DNA of 64,000 nucleotides from Sphingomonas sp. BT-65 (GCF_026107375.2 NZ_JAPCIA010000001.1:930001-994000), one strand, 5' to 3'. Positions 1 through 10,143 are shown, counted from the stretch's first letter. Numbers and translations are program-made. Notes: generated by a model from the letters alone, not told the origin.

Positions 1-174
1 CTGGGCGGATGGGGCGGCGTGGGATCCGGCATCCGATATTATCAGTGCCTCGACGACGTGCGCGAGCGGTTGCTCGAATGCGATCGCGAAGCCAAGCGCG
101 ACACCAATTGCCCCGATCAGCAATTCGCCCAGACCGACGACGAGGAGGGGGGCGAAGGCCCCGCGCTGGCATGA
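1..174 (+). CDS. C-terminal end of an unidentified protein (partial)
   Basis: An open frame runs from the window edge to a TGA at 172-174, giving the last 57 residues of a protein whose start lies outside the window. The tail contains three cysteines (YYQCLDD, LLECDRE, NCPDQQF) and a very acidic end. The stop overlaps the ATG of the next gene (ATGA), so the two are probably translated together and belong to one operon with the DUF4157 gene downstream. I do not recognise the family. Confidence 0.6.
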   Translation: MGGWGGVGSGIRYYQCLDDVRERLLECDREAKRDTNCPDQQFAQTDDEEGGEGPALA

Positions 175-827
175 CGTCGGACGGCCAGCCCGCGGTCGTC
201 GTTTCGGGCGGACTGCTGCTCGCACTGCTCCCTCCGCTCGGCGGGCGCGCCGTCGGACCCCAGGCCTGGCTCAAATGGGCGGGTCCCGGACCGCTGATAA
301 TCGGAGAGTCACGCCTTTCCACGCCGGACGGAGCCCCAGGCGAAGGATTGGACGATGCGTTCGATCTGACGCGCGGCACGTCGATCGACCCGCCGGGCAG
401 CCTGGCGCTCGTCGAACCGCGGCCGCCGCGTGGGCTGACCTGCTGGACCCTCGATGGACTGCGCGTGACGGCGCAGCCCGTCGAGCCGGAACGATCGCTC
501 ATCGTGCTCTGGCTTCCCCTGCTGGTCCCTGTGCCCGACGACCCGCACTTCATCGTCGCGATCGTCAATTACGGACCGGATCCGCTTTCCCTGCCCGATC
601 TCGTATTCGAAAGCCGGCTGCGGATCGATCGCGCGGACCACGTCTTCGCCGAGCCGGGCCTATGGGACGGCCGCGCGCTTGTCGACGCCGGCGCCGCCGC
701 GGTCCTGCGCTTGCGTTTCGATCATTTCGGCGCGACCGTGCCCCGCAGTTCAGCGGTGATGGAATTCGCCTGTGGTGCCTGGTCGAGCGATCCGCTCCCG
801 GTCGCGTGGCGGCAAGCCGATGCGTGA
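171..827 (+). CDS. Hypothetical protein in an eCIS-like gene group
   Basis: 218 residues. The ATG at 171 overlaps the preceding stop and was preferred over an earlier in-frame ATG that would bury the upstream gene. The N-terminus (VVVSGGLLLALLPPLGG) is hydrophobic but lacks a clear cleavage site. The rest looks like a beta-rich globular fold (WTLDGLRVTAQP, FIVAIVNYGPDPLSLPDLVF), as in a small accessory or immunoglobulin-like domain. No catalytic motif is visible. It sits 27 bp upstream of the DUF4157 gene, so a link to that protein is likely, but its role is unknown. Confidence 0.6.
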   Translation: MTSDGQPAVVVSGGLLLALLPPLGGRAVGPQAWLKWAGPGPLIIGESRLSTPDGAPGEGLDDAFDLTRGTSIDPPGSLALVEPRPPRGLTCWTLDGLRVTAQPVEPERSLIVLWLPLLVPVPDDPHFIVAIVNYGPDPLSLPDLVFESRLRIDRADHVFAEPGLWDGRALVDAGAAAVLRLRFDHFGATVPRSSAVMEFACGAWSSDPLPVAWRQADA

Positions 828-854
828 TCCACGCAATCGCGAAGGAGCCTTGTG

Positions 855-3848
855 ATGCGCGCCTTCCCCGGTCGATCCGTGTTCCGGCCCGGCGTGGGGC
901 CGGCCGTGCCCGCACCCGCGCCAGCCGAGACGCAGGCGCAGCCGGTCCGCGACCGGCCCCCGGCCGATCGCTGGCTGGCGTTCCTCACCGGACAGGGGGT
1001 TCATCCCAAGCTCGCCGTCAGCACGCCAGGCGACGCGGACGAGCGCGAGGCCGATGCCCTGGCCGATCGGGTCATGCGCATGACCGCGCCCGCGCCCGGG
1101 CCGCTGCCGGTCTCGGCCACAAATGGCGCCGCGCTCGCCCGCGCCTGCTGCGCGAGTTGCGAAGCGGATGACGACGAAACACCGATCGCCCGCAAGGCAG
1201 CGGACGGCGGCGGCGTAGCCCAGCGCTCGGCGCACAGCGCAGCGGCCGCGGTCGCCAACGGCGGCGCGCCGCTCGCGTCCGCCGAACGCGCCTTTTTCGA
1301 GCCGCGCTTCGGACACGACCTGTCGGGCGTGCGGATCCATACGGACGCGCGCGCCGCGCAGGCGGCCCGGGGGATCAACGCACTCGCCTACACGCACGGC
1401 CAGAACATCGCCTTCGCGCCCGGCCACTACCGGCCGGGCACGTCGGAGGGCCGGCGCCTGCTGGCGCACGAGCTGGCCCACACCCTCCAGCACAGCGGCG
1501 GCGCGCCGCTGCTGGGCGGGCATGCCGATACGCCCGGCGCGATGACGATCCGCCGCCAGACCGCCGACACGATCTATCGCCAGTGCCCTCCTCCGGAAAT
1601 GCGCCGCGGTGGCGCGGCCGGATGCGGGATCTGCATGGGCGGCAATTTCGGCGCGATCGGCGCGATCGTCCATCAGCTGATCCAGTATCAGTTCTTCTTT
1701 GCCGATCCCACGCTGGTGCCCTCGGGGCCGGGCATGGAGCTGGTCGTCCCGACCGTTCCGGAAGGGGATACGCCCCCGTTCAACCCCGAGGTCGATCTGT
1801 CGCGGATCAGCGACTGGCATGGCCTGCGCACGATCGAGATCGCCGAGATCAAGCCGTTCGACGATGCCGGCGTCCAGATCGAGGAGGCGCGCCACAAGCT
1901 GGACGACTATGGCCGCGAACTGCGCGAAGGCGGCTTGTTCGATGACGTGCGGCTGCTCGAAGCGCCTCCGCCTGCCCCCTTCCCGCTTGCCGAGCCGACG
2001 CGTCCGCCTGGCTGCCCGCCGCAGATGATCCATGTCTGCCAGATCGAGCCCGGCATCTATCAATATTATTGCAGCCCCTCATGGGCAGAGGCGCAGCGCA
2101 ACCCGGCTTGCCGTTGCGGCCGGCGCGAACGCCGCGAGCGTGAGCGTGAACGGGTGCGCGACCGGGTTCGCGAGCCCTATGACGTGCCGATCGCGCCGCC
2201 AGTCGGCGTCCCCGATGCCCCGGGCGTGCCCGAAGGCCACCGGCCGCCGGTCGGCGTGCCCGACACGCCGATCCCCGTGAACCCGCCCGTCGTCGTCCCG
2301 GCGCCGCCCGTCACGGTGCCCGAAGGCCCCGTCTCGGTACCTGAGGGTCCGGTCGAGGTGCCAGAAGGCCCGGTTTCGGTGCCCGAGGGCCCGGTCGAAG
2401 TGCCGGAGGGACCGGTCTCCGTTCCCGACGGGCCGATCTGGCTGCCGGGCTGGGATGGCGAGCCGGCCAACGACAATGTCGAGGCCGGCGACGAGGGCAT
2501 GCAGGAAGCGGCGCGGGTCGCGCTGGCCGCAACGGCTGCAGCCGCGGCCTTGTGGGCGATACGCCGGCTTGGCGGGGCGGCCGCGCGCCGATTCCTCGCA
2601 CCGCTCGAGGCGGCCGCGCTCGCGGCGCTGGTGATCTTCTATTCCGACCGTGCCGAGGCCGGTGTCGGCCCCGGGGATTCACCCCTCGAATCGCTGTTCG
2701 ACGCGATGGAGCAGGACGGCATCCCGATCGACGACGAGATGCGCGCGCGGATCGAAGCCGATCCGGCGCTCAGGGACGCGCTCGAGAACGCCGCGCGCTC
2801 CGGCGACCTGACCGAGGCGCAGCGCGCGATCGCGCAGCGGACGATGGAGATCATCGCGGAGAATCCCGACGCGTTCTCCGACGAGGACCTGCGCATCCTG
2901 GCCGAAGGCATGGAGGCCGCGACCAACAGCGACCCCGCGACCCAGCCCACCGTCGAAAGCTTGCGCCGTGCGATCGAGGCGCGCCGTCGCGGCGAACCGA
3001 TCGGGCCGATCATCGACCAGGGCCTGCAGGATGCCCGCGAAGGCGTGTCGCGCGCGCCGGAGGCCGAGCCGGATCCGGCGAGCAGCGAGGCCGAGGGCGG
3101 CGTCTCCGAGCCGGTGCCGGAGCCGGCACCCGAAACGCCCGCGGAGCCGCTGCCGATCCCGCAGGAGTATCGCGACCGGCTCGCCGCCACGCCCGAGCGC
3201 GAGCGGCTGTTCCGCGAGATGACCGCGCATCATGACGGCCTGCCGCTGACCGACGCGATGATCGAGCGCTTCCTCGCCACCGTGCCCGAGGACCTGACCG
3301 CCGAGCAGGCCGACGCGCTGATCGACCGGGTGGTCGCGGCGCTCGACGCCACCGAGGACGAGATCTTCGCGCAGCTCGAGCAAGCCGTCGCCGAGGTCCG
3401 CGCCGCAACGCCGGACGAGCCGGGCGAGGTCATCGAGGCCCCCGCGCCTGGACCTGTGCCGGAGGCCCCCGCCCCCGAGGAACCCGCGCCGGTACCCGCC
3501 GAAACCGCTCCGGCCGAACCGGACGCCGCGCCCGCGCCGCGCGGGCTGACCGAGGCGCAGCTGACCCGGCTCCGGGAATTCATCGCCGGAAACCCCCGTC
3601 CGGGCCGGATCAGCCCTCTGCCCTCCGCCGAGAACCGTGTGCCGCACCATCGCTTCACGCGACTGGTCGCGATGGCGGCCGGCGACGGCACCCTGGTGGC
3701 CGGCTTCATGACCATGCGGATCACGACCGTGCGCAGCGTCAACGATTTCGATGTGATCATGAGCCCGACGGTCTTCTACCGCGCCGACGGGCGGCGGCGC
3801 GGCATCTGGCCGCCGACTCCGACCAGCACCGACATCCAGGGCGAATAG
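855..3848 (+). CDS. DUF4157 (eCIS core domain) protein with heptad repeat linker
   Basis: 997 residues. ATG at 855 is chosen because GAAGGAG at 841-847 lies 7 bases upstream; a GTG at 852 is too close. Residues about 50-220 match DUF4157: EREADALADRVMRM, then FEPRFGHDLSGVRIHTD and the HExxH-containing RRLLAHELAHTLQHSGG. This domain marks proteins encoded with extracellular contractile injection systems (eCIS) and is often the front end of a toxin or cargo protein. A Pro/Val linker carries six VPEGPV(S/E)-type heptads, followed by hydrophobic segments (ALAATAAAAALWAI and LEAAALAALVIFYS) and a long acidic Ala/Pro-rich helical region. The last 110 residues form a separate small domain of unknown function, a possible cargo module. 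No sheath, tube or baseplate gene is visible here, so the eCIS link rests on the domain alone. Confidence 0.75.
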   Translation: MRAFPGRSVFRPGVGPAVPAPAPAETQAQPVRDRPPADRWLAFLTGQGVHPKLAVSTPGDADEREADALADRVMRMTAPAPGPLPVSATNGAALARACCASCEADDDETPIARKAADGGGVAQRSAHSAAAAVANGGAPLASAERAFFEPRFGHDLSGVRIHTDARAAQAARGINALAYTHGQNIAFAPGHYRPGTSEGRRLLAHELAHTLQHSGGAPLLGGHADTPGAMTIRRQTADTIYRQCPPPEMRRGGAAGCGICMGGNFGAIGAIVHQLIQYQFFFADPTLVPSGPGMELVVPTVPEGDTPPFNPEVDLSRISDWHGLRTIEIAEIKPFDDAGVQIEEARHKLDDYGRELREGGLFDDVRLLEAPPPAPFPLAEPTRPPGCPPQMIHVCQIEPGIYQYYCSPSWAEAQRNPACRCGRRERRERERERVRDRVREPYDVPIAPPVGVPDAPGVPEGHRPPVGVPDTPIPVNPPVVVPAPPVTVPEGPVSVPEGPVEVPEGPVSVPEGPVEVPEGPVSVPDGPIWLPGWDGEPANDNVEAGDEGMQEAARVALAATAAAAALWAIRRLGGAAARRFLAPLEAAALAALVIFYSDRAEAGVGPGDSPLESLFDAMEQDGIPIDDEMRARIEADPALRDALENAARSGDLTEAQRAIAQRTMEIIAENPDAFSDEDLRILAEGMEAATNSDPATQPTVESLRRAIEARRRGEPIGPIIDQGLQDAREGVSRAPEAEPDPASSEAEGGVSEPVPEPAPETPAEPLPIPQEYRDRLAATPERERLFREMTAHHDGLPLTDAMIERFLATVPEDLTAEQADALIDRVVAALDATEDEIFAQLEQAVAEVRAATPDEPGEVIEAPAPGPVPEAPAPEEPAPVPAETAPAEPDAAPAPRGLTEAQLTRLREFIAGNPRPGRISPLPSAENRVPHHRFTRLVAMAAGDGTLVAGFMTMRITTVRSVNDFDVIMSPTVFYRADGRRRGIWPPTPTSTDIQGE
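2316..2441 (+). repeat. Tandem 21-bp repeat coding for VPEGPVS/VPEGPVE heptads
   Basis: Six in-frame 21-bp units inside the DUF4157 gene encode VPEGPVS and VPEGPVE alternately, the last one degenerate (VPDGPIW). The alternation of S and E suggests the array grew by duplication of a 42-bp double unit. It probably forms an extended, rigid linker between the N-terminal domain and the hydrophobic region. Confidence 0.85.
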
Positions 3849-3858
3849 TCCCGGCGGA

Positions 3859-4821
3859 TCATCGGCTCCGGCTGATTGCCGCAACCAGATCGGTCGACGA
3901 CAGCGAGGCGGCCACCCAGCGCGCGAAGTCGTCGCGCAGCAGCCGCGTCGCACGCACGCGGACATCCGGCGCCTCGGTGATCTCGACATAGCCCAGCAGC
4001 GCCGCCGCGCGCAGCATGTTGCGGACATGGACGCGCGTCGTCGCGCTGCGCTCGGCAGCGGTCGAGTAGAAGCCGGGCGGGGACCAGCCGTCCGGATTGT
4101 CGCGCATCGCCTGCATCAGCGTCGTCAGCACCCGCGCGCCGGCCGCCTGATGCAGGAACGAATCAACCGCCGGGTGCTCGGAAATGGTGCGGCGCGCGAC
4201 CTCGAGCGTCTGCAGCGACATCTTCCGATAGACGCGGTGATATTCCGGGTCGCGCGCCAGCGCCGGGCGATAGCGCGGTTCCTCGGGCATCAGCAGCGCC
4301 AGCGGCGCGTGGAACACCGCCACCCATTCGCGGTCGATCGCGAGCATGAGTTCGGAAGGGCGCAGCCGGTGGCGGCGCCGGTCGCCGGGCATCGCTTCGT
4401 GGAGCAGATGACCGTCGCTGCGCATCTCCTCGACCATGCGCCGCACGCGGCGCGCGGGGCCGATGCCCATCTGCGCCGCCCCCCCGGCAAGCGTCGCCAC
4501 GCTGAGCCAGGTCGCGGGATCCTCGTCGCGCTCGTTCATCGCGATGCAGATCGCGAGCATGAACGTCACCGCGCGATCATATTCGAACAGGTCGCGGACC
4601 AGGCGGCGCGCATCGCCGTGGAGCCGGGCCAGGCCATCGATCAGCAGCGAGGCCGCGCTGTCGAAACGGGGATGCGCCAGCAGGGTTTCCGTCGAAATGA
4701 AATCCGGAACCGTTCCCGGTCCCCCCTGCCCGTCAAACACGCACGTCACCCGTCGAATCGCCTGTCCTGCTGGGAAGAGATCGTACCAACTTGTTTCGTT
4801 GAACACGAAAATTTCCGCCAT
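3859..4821 (-). CDS. Possible winged-helix regulator
   Basis: 320 residues starting MAEIFVFNETSWYDL. The longer open frame upstream of this ATG runs into the divergent autotransporter gene and was rejected. Two segments look like winged-helix DNA-binding units: LSVATLAGGAAQMGIGPARRVRRMVEEM around residues 112-140, and TAAERSATTRVHVRNMLRAAALLGY near residues 260-285, where the helix-turn-helix is followed by a YVEIT wing. There is no signal peptide or membrane segment. It is divergent from the autotransporter across 62 bp, so control of that gene is a reasonable guess. The family is not recognised with certainty. Confidence 0.55.
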   Translation of the reverse strand: MAEIFVFNETSWYDLFPAGQAIRRVTCVFDGQGGPGTVPDFISTETLLAHPRFDSAASLLIDGLARLHGDARRLVRDLFEYDRAVTFMLAICIAMNERDEDPATWLSVATLAGGAAQMGIGPARRVRRMVEEMRSDGHLLHEAMPGDRRRHRLRPSELMLAIDREWVAVFHAPLALLMPEEPRYRPALARDPEYHRVYRKMSLQTLEVARRTISEHPAVDSFLHQAAGARVLTTLMQAMRDNPDGWSPPGFYSTAAERSATTRVHVRNMLRAAALLGYVEITEAPDVRVRATRLLRDDFARWVAASLSSTDLVAAISRSR

Positions 4822-4883
4822 AGAAACCCGGCCAGAGAGACCGGCTCGCGGAGACGCCGCCGAGCCGCCGCAGGGGGAATTAC

Positions 4884-7800
4884 GTGACCGGACTGAATTC
4901 GACGAACGCCCGTTTCGGGCGGCGCCATCGTGCGCCCAAGCTTGCGGGGACCACTGCGATGGCGGCCGCGCTCGCCTGCATGCTGGCATCCGAACGTGCC
5001 CAGGCCCAGGCCGTCGAAGCATGCGGCGCGGTCGCGGACGACGGCTCGGTGCAGTGCACCGGGGCCGGCAATCCCTATCGGCGCGGCATCGCCTATGAAA
5101 CCTCGGTCGATGCCGAGGGACGGCCGATCGGCCTGATGGTCTCGCTCGACGCCGATGTCGCGGTACGCCCCGGTGAGGCCCGGCCGATCCCGGCTGCGGT
5201 GGACCTGACCGGCTATGGCGATGCCGCGGTCACCCTGCGCGCCGCCGAAGGCAGCAGCGTGCGGACGCGGGGGCTGCAGCAGGCGGGCATCCAGATCCTC
5301 ACCGAAGGCGGCCATATCGACATCGTGGCGCCGAGGATCGTTACCCATGGACTAGGCAGCGACGGCATCTTCGCCCGCTCCACCGCGGGCAGCGACATTT
5401 CGATCGAAGCGAGCGCGGTGCGCACCCGCGGCGATCAGTCATGGGGGATTTATGCCCAGGCGGCGAACGGCGGCGACGTGTCGATCGTCGCTTCGGGCAC
5501 GGTCCGCACCGACGGGCACGCCAGCACGGCAATCGGCGGTAGCAGCCCCCTGGGCAGCGTGCGGATCGAAGCGGGCGATGTGCGCACGCTGGGTACCGGG
5601 TCGGACGGCCTCGCCGCCCGCGGCCAATCGGTCTCGGCCTTGATCAGCGGCACGGTGCGGACCGAGGGGGACATTTCCCACGGCGTCTGGCTACGCGGCA
5701 CGACCGGCGACGCGGCGGTGGTGCTGGACGGCCGCATCCGCACGTTCGGCCATGGCTCGAACGGCGTGGACATCCATGGCGAGGCCGGCGCCAGCCTCAC
5801 CGGCAGCGGCGAGATCCGGGTCGATGGCGATCTCGCCAGCGGCGCCATCGTCTCCAGCACGCAGGGCGATGCGGCGATCGACCTCGCGCGGGTGATCGCA
5901 ACCGGAGCCAGCTCGCAGGGGGCGTCGGCGTCTTCCACCTATGGCGACGCCTGGGTCAGGCTCGACGAGGCGCGTGCGAACGGCGCCTTTTCCACGGCGG
6001 TAGCGGCGCTCAGCACCTATGGGAACGCATCGGCGGTCGTCACCGGAAACGCGCGCGTCGATGGCGAGTTCGGCACCGCCGTGATGACCATCGCCCCCGA
6101 TGGCTTGGCCCGGGCCGAGGTCCAGGACGCCGTCGCCACGGGGAATAGCGCGACCGCGATCGTCGCGCTGGGAAGCGCAGTCGAGGTGACGGTGAACGGA
6201 ACCGCCACCTCGCGCGGCGATGCGATCGAGGGGAGCTATGCCGGAGCGGTCGTCGCGGTCGGCATCGCCGGCGCCGCGGGGACCGGCGGCAATGTGCTGG
6301 TGACCAACAACGGGCGCATCGCCGCGCGCGGCGACAACAATGCCGGCCTGGTCATCCTGGCGGACGATTCGGCTGCCATCGGCGGCGCCGGGAGCTTCGT
6401 CACGCATGGCGCGAACAGCGCGGCGATCATGACAAGGGCCCTCAACGCCATCGCGATCGACATCGGCGAGGTGCGCACGACGGGCGACGCTTCGATCGGA
6501 ATCGAGGCGGTGAGCCTGGGCGGCGGCGCCGTGAGTATCGGTGTCGAAGCGCTCGAGACATGGGGGGCGGGCTCGACCGGAATCCATGTGCAAACCGCGG
6601 GTGACATCGATCTCCAGGCGGACTGGATCTTGACCGGAGGCGATCAGGCCATCGGCGCGCTGCTGGCAACCAGCGGCGATGACGCGGCCATCCGTGCATC
6701 GCTGGGTGAGGTGTGGACGTCGGGCACGCGCAGCTACGGCGTCAGCCTGGCGGGCGGACAGGCGCTGGACGCCACGGTCGCGGCGGACCGGATCGTCACC
6801 GCCGGCGACCTCAGCAGCGGCGTCCATATCGTCCGCAACATCGGCGGAACGGGCAATTACGACATCACGCTGGGATCGTTCACCAGCTTTGGCGCAAACT
6901 CCCATGGCGTCGCCCTCGTCACCGACGATACCGGACGGGCGACGATCCGCGCCGGCCGGCCCGAGGTTCATGGTCCGGGCTCCATCGGCATCTATGCGAG
7001 CGCAGCGAACCTCGACCTCGACCTCACGGTCGGCTCGGCGCAGGCCGACGGCGCCGGCTCGGTCGGCATCTATGCCTCGGGCGCCAATGTCGCCCTGCAC
7101 AGCACCGGCACGATCGCGAGCACCGGCGAGAATGGATTCGGCATCGCCGTCCAGGCCCAGCAGGATGCGCACCTGACCATCGCGGGCGATGTCATCGCGA
7201 CGGGCGCCAGGTCCACAGCGGTCGCCGTGGAGAATCTCTCGTCCGACAGCGTAACGACCGTGGAGATGACCGGAAACATCGTCACGTCGGGCTATTTCGG
7301 GTACGGATTCAGCGCGGGCGGGAACGGCAGCCTCGTCGCCAGGCTCAATAACGTATCGAGCCTCCTCTCGGACGAGGGACCGCTCGCCGGCTTCGCCATC
7401 ATCACGACGCTCATCGGCGACATCGATCTGACGGTGAACGACGTCATGGTGGAGGGATATGCGATCAATTCGACCACGATACACAGCCGCACAGGCAACG
7501 CGTCGATCGCGGTCACCGGGCTCTACCAGACCCAAATGGCCGGCGGCATCTTCGTCAGGGCCGCGGGCCTGGCGAGCGTGTCGGTGAACGACATGGAAAT
7601 CGCCGGCGACTTCGCCCCGTCCATCGTCGTGGACGGAGCCGACGCGTATGTTGGCATCAGCGGCACCATCAACGACTATGTTCTGCCGATGGGCGGCGAT
7701 TCCGCGGTCCACGTCTTTGCCGGGGGCGGTTCCTTTCCCGGCATCGCCAGCGTGGAGAATGACGGAAGCGTCAATACCTTTGCGGATACGCGATCCGCGG

Positions 7801-10127
7801 TCTTCGTCCATGCCACCGGAACCGCGTCGCTCACCGGCGCTGGCTCCGTCCATACACGAGGCTTGAGCGCCGCGGGGGTGACGATGACGGCCGAGACCGG
7901 TGAGGTCAGGCTCCGGCAGAGCGAGATCGTGACCGAGGGCGCCTTCTCCAACGGAGCCAGCCTCACCGGGTCGGACGCAGACGTTCTGGTCGATCTGGAG
8001 CGGGTCGCTACAAGCGACCTGTTCTCGGACGGCGTCCATATCAGCTCCAAGGGGCGGGTCGCGGCCAATATCGGTTCGATCGAGACCGGCGGCGCGCAGT
8101 CCGCGGGCCTCTGGATCACGACCTCCGGCGAGATCGATGCCGATCTGGGCAGCGTCACCACGACCGGCAATCGCGCGACGGGGCTCTGGCTCGTGGCCGA
8201 TGGCGGAATCGACGTAGCGGCCGGGCGGATCTCGACCGCTGGTGACCAGGCGGCTGCGATTCGCGCGTCGACCTCGGGCGACCTCGCGATCGTCGCCGGG
8301 AATCTCGCGACGCAGGGCGCGCAGTCCCATGGCGTTTTCGGCTCGGCCGGGGGCGATGCGATGCTTCATCTGGGAACGGTCGCGGCATCCGGGGCGAACG
8401 CCGACGCGATCCGCCTGACCGTGGCAGGCGCCGCGGAGATTGAGGTGGCGCAGGACGGCAGCATCTGGGGGGCGAATGACGCGTTCGCGCTGTCGACCGG
8501 GGAAGGCGTGACTCTTGTCAACCACGGCGCCATCGCCGCCGGCCTTGGCGCCGCGATCCGTGCCAGCGGTGGCGCAGCGACGATCTGGAACGGCGGCGGC
8601 ATCGACGGGTCGATCCTCCTCACCGATGCCGGAGATCACGTCGTCAATGCCGGTGTCATGCGGCTGACCGCGGTGCAGCTCGGCGCCGGCAACGACCGGC
8701 TGGAGAATGACAGCGACCTGGTGCTGGCGGGCGATCTCGATTTCGGCGACGGCGACGACATACTGGTGAACCGCGGCACCCTCTCGCTGACGGCGTCAGG
8801 GGACGCGGGCATTGGCCTGCGCGCGCTCGCGCCAGCGCCGGTGGCGCGATCGATCGCCGGCCTGAACGGCTTCACCAATAGCGGGGTAATCGACTTGCGC
8901 AGCGGCGCGGCTGGCGACACGCTGGCGATCTCAGGGAGCTTCGCGGGCAGCGGCGACAGCGCCGCCGCGCTCGACGTGCGCTTCGGCGGGACGCCGGCTG
9001 CCGACCGGCTGACGATCGCGGGCGCGGCGACCGGATCGACGCGGATCGTGATCAACCCGCTCGACGCCCCTACGGCATTCCAGTCCGGCATCGTGCTGGT
9101 CAGTGCGGGCGCGGGTACGCAGCCGGACGCATTCCGGCTCGACACGCCGTCCGGCCCCGGCTTCTTCGCCACCGGTCTCGCCTTCGACGCCGGCGCGGGC
9201 AGCGTCCGGCTCGTGACCGCGCCGTCCGCCGCCGCATACCGGCTGCTCAAGGTCAGCGAAGGCGCACGATCGGCGTGGCTCGATTCGAACGAGACGATCG
9301 CCGCGCATCTTGCCTCCGGGCAAGGCGGCGGCTTCTGGATGGCGGCTGGCGGCAATGTGAGCCGGCGGGATCAGACACGCCGCTTCGACAGCTTCGGCTT
9401 CAGCCAGGCCGTCGATCTCGGATACCAGCAGGACTCATTCTCGACCCAGTTCGGCTACGGCGCGGGCGGTGGCGCCCTCACCCTCGGCGTCACCGCGGGC
9501 TATGGCAATTCGAGCCTGACATTCGATGGCAGCGCCGACCGCGCGCAATATGATGCGTGGAACGGCGGCGCCTATGCAGCGCTGCGCACGGGACGCTTCC
9601 ACGCCAGCGCGATCGCCAAATATGATCATTATGCGATTGATCTGTCGCTGCCCTCGCTGGACGGAAAGGCCGAAACCAGCGGCAGCGCCTTCGGCGCCCG
9701 GATCGAGGCGGGAATGCGCCTGGGATCGGCGCGCTTCCATGCCGAACCGCGCGTCAGCCTCTCGTACCAGCGTGTCGCGATCGATCCGCTGGCCTTGTCC
9801 GCCCTTACCCGGTTCGACGCTTGGGACGGCGGCCGCGGGACAGCCGGCCTGCGTATCGCCAGCCTTCATCCGGCGCGGCGTGCCACAATGAAGCTCTACG
9901 CCGAGGCGGACTATGTGAAGGCGCTGGGCGAAACGGCCGCGCTGTCCTTCACGACCGGCACCGTGACGGTGGACGCGAAGGACGGCCGCTTCCCCGATTA
10001 TGGCGCCGGCAAGCTCGGCTTCGAAGTCGCGGGCCGGCGGGCATCGGGCTTCATCGAGGCGACGATCCGCTATGGCGGCGACTATCGCGGCGCCGGCGCG
10101 AGAGCGGGCATGCGGATCGCATTCTGA
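4884..10127 (+). CDS. Large autotransporter (type V secretion) with repetitive passenger
   Basis: 1747 residues from a GTG at 4884 with a purine-rich GGGGGA upstream. The N-terminus (about 1-42, cut near ERAQAQA) is a long Sec signal with a basic start. The passenger, roughly 45-1470, is a Gly/Ala/Asp-rich beta-helix with recurring units of the form RTxGDxSxGIxA, so it should be a long solenoid on the cell surface. The last 270 residues (from about FWMAAGGNVSRRDQTRRFD) are an autotransporter beta-barrel ending in the expected aromatic residue (MRIAF). No protease or esterase motif was seen in the passenger, so adhesion is the likeliest role. The gene is followed by a strong hairpin and a convergent gene. 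Confidence 0.85.
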   Translation: MTGLNSTNARFGRRHRAPKLAGTTAMAAALACMLASERAQAQAVEACGAVADDGSVQCTGAGNPYRRGIAYETSVDAEGRPIGLMVSLDADVAVRPGEARPIPAAVDLTGYGDAAVTLRAAEGSSVRTRGLQQAGIQILTEGGHIDIVAPRIVTHGLGSDGIFARSTAGSDISIEASAVRTRGDQSWGIYAQAANGGDVSIVASGTVRTDGHASTAIGGSSPLGSVRIEAGDVRTLGTGSDGLAARGQSVSALISGTVRTEGDISHGVWLRGTTGDAAVVLDGRIRTFGHGSNGVDIHGEAGASLTGSGEIRVDGDLASGAIVSSTQGDAAIDLARVIATGASSQGASASSTYGDAWVRLDEARANGAFSTAVAALSTYGNASAVVTGNARVDGEFGTAVMTIAPDGLARAEVQDAVATGNSATAIVALGSAVEVTVNGTATSRGDAIEGSYAGAVVAVGIAGAAGTGGNVLVTNNGRIAARGDNNAGLVILADDSAAIGGAGSFVTHGANSAAIMTRALNAIAIDIGEVRTTGDASIGIEAVSLGGGAVSIGVEALETWGAGSTGIHVQTAGDIDLQADWILTGGDQAIGALLATSGDDAAIRASLGEVWTSGTRSYGVSLAGGQALDATVAADRIVTAGDLSSGVHIVRNIGGTGNYDITLGSFTSFGANSHGVALVTDDTGRATIRAGRPEVHGPGSIGIYASAANLDLDLTVGSAQADGAGSVGIYASGANVALHSTGTIASTGENGFGIAVQAQQDAHLTIAGDVIATGARSTAVAVENLSSDSVTTVEMTGNIVTSGYFGYGFSAGGNGSLVARLNNVSSLLSDEGPLAGFAIITTLIGDIDLTVNDVMVEGYAINSTTIHSRTGNASIAVTGLYQTQMAGGIFVRAAGLASVSVNDMEIAGDFAPSIVVDGADAYVGISGTINDYVLPMGGDSAVHVFAGGGSFPGIASVENDGSVNTFADTRSAVFVHATGTASLTGAGSVHTRGLSAAGVTMTAETGEVRLRQSEIVTEGAFSNGASLTGSDADVLVDLERVATSDLFSDGVHISSKGRVAANIGSIETGGAQSAGLWITTSGEIDADLGSVTTTGNRATGLWLVADGGIDVAAGRISTAGDQAAAIRASTSGDLAIVAGNLATQGAQSHGVFGSAGGDAMLHLGTVAASGANADAIRLTVAGAAEIEVAQDGSIWGANDAFALSTGEGVTLVNHGAIAAGLGAAIRASGGAATIWNGGGIDGSILLTDAGDHVVNAGVMRLTAVQLGAGNDRLENDSDLVLAGDLDFGDGDDILVNRGTLSLTASGDAGIGLRALAPAPVARSIAGLNGFTNSGVIDLRSGAAGDTLAISGSFAGSGDSAAALDVRFGGTPAADRLTIAGAATGSTRIVINPLDAPTAFQSGIVLVSAGAGTQPDAFRLDTPSGPGFFATGLAFDAGAGSVRLVTAPSAAAYRLLKVSEGARSAWLDSNETIAAHLASGQGGGFWMAAGGNVSRRDQTRRFDSFGFSQAVDLGYQQDSFSTQFGYGAGGGALTLGVTAGYGNSSLTFDGSADRAQYDAWNGGAYAALRTGRFHASAIAKYDHYAIDLSLPSLDGKAETSGSAFGARIEAGMRLGSARFHAEPRVSLSYQRVAIDPLALSALTRFDAWDGGRGTAGLRIASLHPARRATMKLYAEADYVKALGETAALSFTTGTVTVDAKDGRFPDYGAGKLGFEVAGRRASGFIEATIRYGGDYRGAGARAGMRIAF

Positions 10128-10143
10128 TACTGCTCACCAAGCG

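Noticed and set aside
5691-8639. A 982-residue open frame opposite the autotransporter
   Set aside because: It mirrors the repetitive high-GC gene on the other strand, has no ribosome site, and its composition (Arg/Asp/Gly-rich) is typical of an antisense shadow.
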